The notes under the pieces: generated by a model
What the model saw: only the letters and a program-made list of their open reading frames with translations
Database searches by the model: none
What the model was told of the DNA's origin: nothing
Assembly (NCBI GenBank): GCA_964468435.1
Contig: CAYXVE010000087.1
Location: 1 to 13,891, forward strand
Reading direction: 5' to 3'
Length of the DNA: 13,891 bases
From: JBCCTX01 sp964468435
GTDB lineage: Bacteria; Bacteroidota; Bacteroidia; J057
Position numbers and translations under genes: made by a program
Part shown: one piece after another, positions 1 through 5,748 of the stretch
Numbering within the stretch: position 1 is the first letter of the stretch
How the letters are laid out: each line of letters starts with the position of its first letter

Positions 1-686
1 TTAGGTCTCTTACGGTTTCTCGGGTTATGCTTGATGTTCGGTTTGAGTTCTGCATTCCAGATGATCTTACGGTTGGCTTTACTATCAAAACCAGCATCGA
101 AATTGATTGGCGTTCCCTTTGGAATTGTCAGTTTACAACGCCGACAGACCGCTTTTAAATCCTTGATAGCTTCGGGAAGCAAAGCCATATCTGCCTCGTT
201 AACAGGAGCTACAACCATGGGTGCCAATATATTACCGGCATTATCAAAAATGGGCAGAATTTTGTCGCCCTTTTGATGTTTATGTCCGCTGTAGCCGATC
301 CACTGGCCTCCTTTCTTGGCCACGATGTTGCTGCCGTCTCCATTAAGGGCGGTCAAGTCAAGCTTTCCAGTATCGTTCAGAGATTTCACACTATGGTCGA
401 AAATCTTTCGGATCGACTGGTGTTCCACCCACTGCTTCCATTTGCGCCAGACATTCGAATAATGGATCTCCGGTTTACCTTCTTCGTCTTTTTCGATGGG
501 TAGCATTTCCCACTGAATTCCGGTGTATAGCACGTAGAGAATGTAGTGGAAAAGCTTGAAGTAAGACAATTTAGGTTTCGGTCCCCGGCTTCCCTTCCAT
601 AGGAGGGGCAAGATGATTTCATTGAACTTTTCTTCCGGCACATAGACCGGAATTGCATGATTGACAGTGTTTTGTAACTTTGTCAT
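1..686 (-). CDS. IS5-family DDE transposase, C-terminus cut by the window edge
   Basis: The reverse strand reads an uninterrupted 228-codon frame from the ATG at 686 to base 1 with no stop, so the 3' end lies outside the window. The protein looks like an IS5-group DDE transposase. An N-terminal helical DNA-binding part includes IQWEMLP and VWRKWKQWVEH (about residues 57-90). A first catalytic Asp lies in NGDGS (D117), and a second Asp lies in the NFDAGFDS block (about D197). The catalytic Glu would lie beyond the edge. These proteins cut and join the ends of their own insertion sequence. No frameshift is visible, so the gene may be intact and active. It reads away from the operon and points off the left end. 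Family assignment rests on motif pattern; the exact subgroup is not determined. Confidence 0.88.
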   Translation of the reverse strand, partial: MTKLQNTVNHAIPVYVPEEKFNEIILPLLWKGSRGPKPKLSYFKLFHYILYVLYTGIQWEMLPIEKDEEGKPEIHYSNVWRKWKQWVEHQSIRKIFDHSVKSLNDTGKLDLTALNGDGSNIVAKKGGQWIGYSGHKHQKGDKILPIFDNAGNILAPMVVAPVNEADMALLPEAIKDLKAVCRRCKLTIPKGTPINFDAGFDSKANRKIIWNAELKPNIKHNPRNRKRP

Positions 687-687
687 T

Positions 688-753
688 GGTTCTCGGCGCG
701 ATTGAATTTTTTTAAGTGTGGTAACTCAAAAATACTTCAATCTGCTGAGAACC
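688..753. repeat. Long imperfect inverted repeat at the IS5 end, next to the transposase start
   Basis: Bases 688-717 and 724-753 are inverted copies. Both arms begin GGTTCTC, then read GGCGCGATTGAA versus AGCAGATTGAA, followed by T-rich tracts ending AAGT or GAGT. About 23 of 29 aligned positions match, with a loop of about 6 nt. The hairpin ends one base upstream of the transposase ATG (686). In IS families such as IS10 and IS50, similar hairpins hide the transposase start in transcripts that enter from outside, and the same role is inferred here. Confidence 0.6.
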
Positions 754-763
754 ATGCTTTTAG

Positions 764-1312
764 CTAGTGCTTAAAACTCGCAACCGGTTCATCGATAAAA
801 GAAGAATCAAAAAGGTTCATCAAGATGAGCAAGTTGCACTATATGAAGGAGTGGTCTATCATGCGCAACTCAAGAGAAAGATTAAGCTGTGTTATGTTGA
901 GTTTTTAACCCATGGCAAACCAAACGGTAAAGTTCAGTTCCTATTCAGCACAGATCTGAACCATGATGCTCTGAGCATATATCTTTTCTACAAGGCCAGG
1001 TTTCAAATTGAGTTTGTGTTTAGGGATGCTAAGCAATTCACCGGATTGAATCACTGCCAGGCCAGAACAGAAAGTAAGCTTCATTTCCACCATAATGCGT
1101 CTTTGACAGCTGTAAATATTGCAAAGGCTGTGTACCATCTCAAGAAACCAAAAGAACAGAGGGGGTCATTTTCCATGGCAGATGTGAAAACCGAATTGCT
1201 CAATGAATATATGCTCGAAATATTTATTTCAAACTTAGAAATTGACCCTAAATCCGATAAAATTAGAAAATTGAAACGGCAAATAAGGGATTTGGGTAAA
1301 ATCGCGGCCTAG
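764..1312 (+). pseudogene. IS4-family transposase, C-terminal remnant disrupted by the IS5 element
   Basis: This open frame of about 182 codons encodes only the C-terminal half of an IS4-type DDE transposase. The Y(2)R(3)E(6)K signature is perfect: counting from the GTG at 767, Y75, R78, the catalytic E82 and K89, in YKARFQIEFVFRDAK. The GLNHCQAR block that often follows is also present. The N-terminal region carrying both catalytic Asp residues is absent, and a TAG stop lies directly upstream at 761-763, where the IS5 element abuts. The simplest reading is that the IS5 element inserted into an older IS4 copy whose 5' half lies beyond the left edge. The fragment cannot transpose by itself. 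The GTG at 767 is unlikely to be a real start. Confidence 0.85.
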
Positions 1313-1396
1313 TTTGCTACCGAACCATTGTAATACTTATCGTTTGATAACTTGTTCTAGAGAGAGTCTTCCAAAGATATAGCTAAATAGGAAAAT

Positions 1397-1969
1397 CTAA
1401 TTTATTCCCGTCTTAATACATATCTCTTTGTGATCATCAACAAACAGGTGTAACTCTTGGTTTGGACTTGCTTCCACTCTTAAGATACTGGAATCATATC
1501 TTTCAGATAGGAATAAAATCCGTTGGTTGGTTGAGCCTCGCCACAATAACCTTTCTGTATTCTTTTCTGCCACATAAGGCCCATCAATTAAAATGTCGGT
1601 ATTCTTCAACATCTTAAGTACCCAAGGATTCTGCTGTTGTAGGTGATATTCATAGGTCCTGCCCGTGTAGACGACCGTACTAAGACCCAAGCCTTGCATC
1701 CCTTCTAAAAAGGCCGAGAGTGCCGGAGCTTGCTCGCTAGGCTCACCACCTAAGAAGGTCACACCTTCTATGATACCCACACGAGTCCGAAATTTTTCAA
1801 TTAGGGCATCTACAGGGATTAGGTGTTTAGGGGTGTAGGACCAGAGCTGCTTATTAAAACAGCCTTTACAGGCAATGGAGCAACCCTGTACCCAGATCAA
1901 ATCGCGAAGGCCAGGTCCGCTGACACGCGAGTTTTGCAGCATGCTGGCAATATTGAGGATTTTCTCCAT
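1397..1969 (-). CDS. NrdG-like radical SAM protein (4Fe-4S activating-enzyme type)
   Basis: This 190-aa protein has the radical SAM cluster motif CSIACKGC (Cys30, Cys34, Cys37; CX3CX2C), preceded by SGPGLRD, and a GGEPSEQ motif near residues 74-80 that in this superfamily contacts SAM. YTGRTYE, DILIDGPYV and WRGSTNQRI follow the layout of NrdG, the activase of anaerobic ribonucleotide reductase, and its minimal relatives. Such enzymes cleave SAM to a 5'-deoxyadenosyl radical and usually install a glycyl radical or start a modification. No NrdD or other glycyl radical enzyme is present in the window, so naming it nrdG would be misleading. It starts 2 nt after the AAA ATPase stop and is the last gene of the operon, which suggests it serves a partner encoded there. 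The partner is unknown. Confidence 0.87.
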   Translation of the reverse strand: MEKILNIASMLQNSRVSGPGLRDLIWVQGCSIACKGCFNKQLWSYTPKHLIPVDALIEKFRTRVGIIEGVTFLGGEPSEQAPALSAFLEGMQGLGLSTVVYTGRTYEYHLQQQNPWVLKMLKNTDILIDGPYVAEKNTERLLWRGSTNQRILFLSERYDSSILRVEASPNQELHLFVDDHKEICIKTGIN

Positions 1970-1971
1970 GC

Positions 1972-4074
1972 TTATTTAATATCGGTAAATAAGTTGGCCA
2001 ACTGATGCAGATAGGGATCATTCAAGAGTTCTGGGCTTTCTATCAACTTCAAACGAATGCCCTGATATTCTTTTGGCAAGGTATTCGTGAAAGTGATGTC
2101 CTGAAGGGCCAAGGCCATCATTTTGAAATACATATTTCTATTCATGGTCGGGGCGTAATGTTGCAAAACCTCTTGGAGAAACTTACCCTCCAAATGTATT
2201 TTTCCATTAATGGACTTTATCCCTGTAATGGCTCTTCTGATGGCCTCATTGACTAGGACTTCAATTTCTGCTCCGGTAAATCCGCGGGTTCTTTGCACTA
2301 AATCTTCCCAGACCTCGGTTGTAATATTTGAATAGTCGATCGCATCATTTTTGAGATGAATCTCAAAGATTTTTTGCCTGGCTTCTGGTCCAGGCAAGAA
2401 AAAAGGAATGGTCATATCAAATCGTCCTGCCCGCTTGAGGGCAGCATCGATCAGGTCGGGTCGGTTACTGGCTGCAATCCACAGGACTTTCCCCCGTAGA
2501 GACGTGTCACTCATAAACTGAAGCAGTTTAGAAAAGACCCTTTTTCCTACTCCACTGTCACCGGACTCACCACGGGAGCCCTCCGACTGATCAATTTCAT
2601 CCATAAATACGATGACAGGACTGAGGGAACGAATCAACTCCAGAGCTTTACTAAGATTGCGCTCTGATTGGCCAACCCACATGGAGCGAAAATCGCCCAG
2701 CTTGACAAAATTGGTATTACACATTTTGGCAAAAGCCTTAGCGATTAAGGTCTTACCGGTGCCTGGAGGGCCAAGGAATAAGATCCCCATTGGTATGGTA
2801 CGAACGATCAAGGGAGAACTGCTCTTGTTGAGCATAGCCGAGCTGATCCCGGTGAGCCTTTCTTTGATCATTTCAAAGCCACCAACATCATCAAAAGTCT
2901 TGTCGGTCTCGACTAATTCCAGAAGACCTGAACTTTCTGCCTGTAGGATCTCTCCTTTGACCTGGGTAATATTTTGGATAGATAGCTCCCCCTCATTGTT
3001 GCGCGTTTGTAGCAGGAGATCTTCTAGCCCCAGATAATTCAGCCCTGAGGATTTATCTGCGGCGTTTTCCAGACCTTGACTTAGGGCGTGCTCGACAAAA
3101 CCACCTTGGCCAGTAATTGGAATGTAGGGAAACACAAAATTGGTTTTGATCCGAAGATGATCCTGGTTAACCACGCCTTGTGACTCTTGGGCCTTGATAC
3201 TAGCTAGAAATTTGAGCCGCTGTTCCTTACTCTGTGGTCGGTCAATATTGATGATTTCAACTTTGTTGCTCTGGGACTTGAGATTATTACTGATATCATT
3301 GACAACTTCACTCAGGAGAATAATCTGATTTTTACTACCGAACATCCTCGGGGCAACGGCCCAATTCAGTAGAAATTCAACAAGAACATTGCGCTCCAAC
3401 TCTCTCGCCTCTGGAGGAAAGAGCATTTCGGCATGGTCAATGATGATACAGATCCCTTCATTATATCCGGTAGCAAATAGGTCATTGATAAACTGAAAGT
3501 CCTGCTGGACCCGTTCCCAAATCCCCTGTTGTTGTCCCTGTGGCCCAGTCTTTTGTAGTTGTTGTAAATAGGTAAGGAGATCCTTTGTAGGTTGATCATT
3601 AGCGTCTTCCAAGTATTTAGGATTACCAAAATGATTGGACAGATTGTAGTGGAAAACGACCCGCCCCTGCCCCAAGATGCTATCCCGCAACAAATCACGA
3701 ATCGGCATGTAGCCCCGCTGGGGGCTGAAGCCATAATCATTCACATTGCCAGATAAAATAAAAACCCGGGCTACATCATTATTTTGCTTTTGCAAAAGAT
3801 CGGTCAACCAAAGCGGGTCTTCCGCTAAGGCCCCATTTTTGAGCCAGGACTCGACTAATTCTCCATCGGCTCCTTGAAAGAAGGAGTGAATCCAACTTTT
3901 TCGATAATCATCTTTGGACATTTTTTTCATCCAAGCAGGTAATTGGGAGCCTGGGCAGTTTTTTCGCCAGATCTGTTTTGCCTCATCAGGCAGGAAAAAA
4001 CTGTTCAGCTCTTCAATCAAGCTTCTTTGCCAACTTCCTTCTCTTAGTTCTCGATCCAGCCAATCTGGTAGCAT
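1972..4074 (-). CDS. AAA+ ATPase (FtsH/Cdc48-type module) with degenerate N-terminal P-loop-like domain
   Basis: The protein has 700 aa. The C-terminal half holds a complete classical AAA module: a lead-in FDDVGGFEMIKERL (about 394-407), Walker A GPPGTGKT (435-442), a pore-loop-like MWVGQSERN (about 465-473), Walker B VIVFMDEID (487-495), an SRH with AASNRPD and arginine fingers in KRAGRFD (about 547-553), and the GFTGAEIEVLVNEA segment (598-611) typical of FtsH and Cdc48 relatives. A proteolytic HEXXH site and membrane segments are absent. Residues about 100-290 look like a second nucleotide-binding-type fold: VARVFILSGNVNDY and a Walker B-like ICIIIDHAEMLFP, but no Walker A. A ring-forming remodeller acting on a protein substrate is the likely role. 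The gene starts 5 nt after the 205-aa gene, in the same operon. The substrate is not known. Confidence 0.9.
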   Translation of the reverse strand: MLPDWLDRELREGSWQRSLIEELNSFFLPDEAKQIWRKNCPGSQLPAWMKKMSKDDYRKSWIHSFFQGADGELVESWLKNGALAEDPLWLTDLLQKQNNDVARVFILSGNVNDYGFSPQRGYMPIRDLLRDSILGQGRVVFHYNLSNHFGNPKYLEDANDQPTKDLLTYLQQLQKTGPQGQQQGIWERVQQDFQFINDLFATGYNEGICIIIDHAEMLFPPEARELERNVLVEFLLNWAVAPRMFGSKNQIILLSEVVNDISNNLKSQSNKVEIINIDRPQSKEQRLKFLASIKAQESQGVVNQDHLRIKTNFVFPYIPITGQGGFVEHALSQGLENAADKSSGLNYLGLEDLLLQTRNNEGELSIQNITQVKGEILQAESSGLLELVETDKTFDDVGGFEMIKERLTGISSAMLNKSSSPLIVRTIPMGILFLGPPGTGKTLIAKAFAKMCNTNFVKLGDFRSMWVGQSERNLSKALELIRSLSPVIVFMDEIDQSEGSRGESGDSGVGKRVFSKLLQFMSDTSLRGKVLWIAASNRPDLIDAALKRAGRFDMTIPFFLPGPEARQKIFEIHLKNDAIDYSNITTEVWEDLVQRTRGFTGAEIEVLVNEAIRRAITGIKSINGKIHLEGKFLQEVLQHYAPTMNRNMYFKMMALALQDITFTNTLPKEYQGIRLKLIESPELLNDPYLHQLANLFTDIK

Positions 4075-4079
4075 GAATA

Positions 4080-4697
4080 TTACTGTGTTTGTTTGTTACT
4101 ATCCGAGGAGCGTCCTTTTTGGGTCTGCTTCGGTGTTTTTTGTTCTTTCCGAATAGTTGGTTCTACGTTGGTTTCGGTAGACTCCGGTATAAGTTCATCC
4201 GTTCGGAGCCTTTGGCGTAAGCGGGCTAATTCTTCTTGCCATTCCGGGTTTTCGTAGAAGGCTTTAGGCAAGACTATTGGATCTCGCTGTTTTTGCTCAG
4301 TAAATTCCATCCAACTCATAAGCTCTTCCTTGCTAAGTCCTTCTACCAAGGCATAGGCCGCCATAGTGCGGCTTTCGTGGGCTTTAAAGAGGCCTGCTTC
4401 GGCCAGGCCATCTCTATCATGGATTTGCTGGAATTGAAATTTTAGTTTTCGGACTGCTTCGTCTCTTTCCTCTAGTTCTTTCGACAAGGAATTACCTTTT
4501 GCTTCGATATCCCGCAATTGCTCTGCTAGTCCTTCAGTAGCGGCCAAAGTATGATTGATCGAATCCATCATATTCTCACTTTTGCGGAGTAACCCTTCTA
4601 TTTGGGAAAGGCTATTTTGCGACTGTTGTTGGATCGCTTGCCAATTCCGAAGGCTGGCTTCCGCTTGCGGCACTAGGGTATCAAATAATTTCCCCAT
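4080..4697 (-). CDS. Small coiled-coil protein sharing a C-terminal domain with its 347-aa neighbour
   Basis: I do not recognise the family. The 205-aa protein begins with a helical, Gln/Ser-rich stretch (about 1-60) and a short charged coiled coil (about 60-90). It then has a compact region (about 83-157) that aligns with residues about 209-283 of the next gene upstream: LKFQF/LKLQF, HESR/LESK, LMSW/LMAW, QKQRD/GQKRE, KAFYENPEWQEEL/KAYHEADEWLEEL. The tail (about 165-205) is polar, rich in Thr, Lys and Gln, and probably disordered. There is no signal peptide or membrane span, so it should be cytoplasmic. It lies between the 347-aa gene (3 nt) and the AAA ATPase (5 nt). The shared domain suggests that the two coiled-coil proteins bind the same partner or each other, perhaps as an adaptor for the ATPase. 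That is inference. Confidence 0.82.
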   Translation of the reverse strand: MGKLFDTLVPQAEASLRNWQAIQQQSQNSLSQIEGLLRKSENMMDSINHTLAATEGLAEQLRDIEAKGNSLSKELEERDEAVRKLKFQFQQIHDRDGLAEAGLFKAHESRTMAAYALVEGLSKEELMSWMEFTEQKQRDPIVLPKAFYENPEWQEELARLRQRLRTDELIPESTETNVEPTIRKEQKTPKQTQKGRSSDSNKQTQ

Positions 4698-4700
4698 GGC

Positions 4701-5744
4701 TTAATTTTTTCGTTTTTCCCGGCTTGGGCTTGGTCGATTTCGCAAGTTCTTTTTCCATCCTTCGACTGTCCGATCCGGAGGTAAAGGAAAGTTAGAGCTT
4801 TGGGTAATATAATCTACCCCAAGTTTTTCCATTTCCCGCATAAGATCTTCTTGTTCATCCAGGCATTCATCAAATTCAAAACCTTTACTGATGTCCAACT
4901 CTTCTAACCATTCATCCGCTTCATGATAAGCTTTGGATAATTTCACTAAGATTTCCCTTTTCTGACCTTTTTCATCTACTTTCTCAAACCAAGCCATCAG
5001 GGCATCATCACTAATCACTGCTCTAAGCTTGTACCGCTTACTTTCCAGTGCTTGCATGGTGACAAAAGCGGAGGTAGCTAAGCTTTCGTTGGTGTCAATG
5101 AATTGAAGCTTCAATCGTTCTGCATGATAATCTTTATCTACCTCCTCCATTTGGAGAAAAGCATCTTTGAGATCCGCTTCTTTTTGCTCAATTTGACCCA
5201 TAAATTTAGCAGATTTTTGGATGAGGTCCATGGCCTGATCATCCAATTGTCTTCCTGCTACAATTAATTCTTCTACATATTGCCGATTTTGGATGGATTT
5301 CTCGAGCTCCAGGTTCCATTCCTGCAGGCTTTGCTCTGCTTCGGCCTTGGTTTCGGATATATCCATAATCAGCTGATCCATTTTTTGGCGCACCTGTTGC
5401 TCATAGATTACAAGACGATCTAGTTTCGCTTGGCTGCTTTGGATAGCTTGGCTGAGCTGTTGCAACTCTGCTTTTGAGCGTGCAACATTGGACAAGCCTT
5501 GGTTGATATTTTGCCCCATCTGTCGATTCAGTCTGGCCAGAGAATTCAGTTGAGCCTTTTGGGCCGCAATTTGTTGGCCTTGTTGTCGCAACTGGCTGAG
5601 GGTCTGCTGTCTTTGTCTTTCGGCAGCAGCTCGGGCTGCTGCTGCCCGCTGTTGAGCAGCTAGAGCTTCTTGTCTTCTCCTGTTCTCTTGTATCCTGCGT
5701 TGTTGGTCATTAAAATTGACCTGTGAGGAATGTTCTTGACTCAT
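4701..5744 (-). CDS. Coiled-coil protein with the domain shared with the 205-aa protein
   Basis: The family is not recognised. The 347-aa protein starts with a long Gln/Arg/Ala-rich helical region of low complexity (about 13-70), continues as a coiled coil to about residue 205, then carries the domain shared with the following gene (about 209-283, from RLKLQF to EWLEEL). After an acidic stretch (FDECLDEQEDLMREMEKL, about 291-308) it ends in a basic tail (RNRPSPSREKRKN). No membrane span, signal peptide or enzyme motif is visible. An AGGTAG sequence just before the ATG is a weak Shine-Dalgarno match, unusual for this operon. It starts 4 nt after the 998-aa gene and ends 3 nt before the 205-aa gene, so it is probably co-translated with both. 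A scaffold or assembly role is inferred. Confidence 0.83.
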   Translation of the reverse strand: MSQEHSSQVNFNDQQRRIQENRRRQEALAAQQRAAAARAAAERQRQQTLSQLRQQGQQIAAQKAQLNSLARLNRQMGQNINQGLSNVARSKAELQQLSQAIQSSQAKLDRLVIYEQQVRQKMDQLIMDISETKAEAEQSLQEWNLELEKSIQNRQYVEELIVAGRQLDDQAMDLIQKSAKFMGQIEQKEADLKDAFLQMEEVDKDYHAERLKLQFIDTNESLATSAFVTMQALESKRYKLRAVISDDALMAWFEKVDEKGQKREILVKLSKAYHEADEWLEELDISKGFEFDECLDEQEDLMREMEKLGVDYITQSSNFPLPPDRTVEGWKKNLRNRPSPSREKRKN

Positions 5745-5748
5745 CTAC

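Larger units (their letters stand above)
1..763 (-). mobile_element. Partial IS5-like insertion sequence, promoter-side end
   Basis: The element comprises the IS5-type transposase and its upstream end. The outer limit is not certain. The conserved-looking GGTTCTCAGC sequence ends at 753, whereas the interrupted IS4 frame becomes open only from 764, immediately after an in-frame TAG at 761-763. Bases 764-767 read CTAG, which fits the YTAR target duplication known for some IS5 elements. That favours a junction at 763/764, but the other end is outside the window, so no direct repeat can be confirmed. Confidence 0.6.

Noticed and set aside
31..503. Plus-strand ORFs of 81 and 76 aa at the left edge
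   Set aside because: They lie antisense to the IS5 transposase and show no motif of their own.
386..658. 90-aa minus-strand ORF inside the IS5 element
   Set aside because: It is in a different frame from the real transposase, which runs from 686 off the left edge and shows IS5 motifs. The 90-aa frame gives a Ser/Lys/Arg-rich sequence with no family likeness.
1397..1969. Naming the radical SAM gene nrdG
   Set aside because: The motifs fit the NrdG-like group, but no nrdD is adjacent and the neighbours point to another role.
2612..3037. 141-aa plus-strand ORF
   Set aside because: It is the exact antisense of the conserved AAA module, a shadow of a strongly supported gene.
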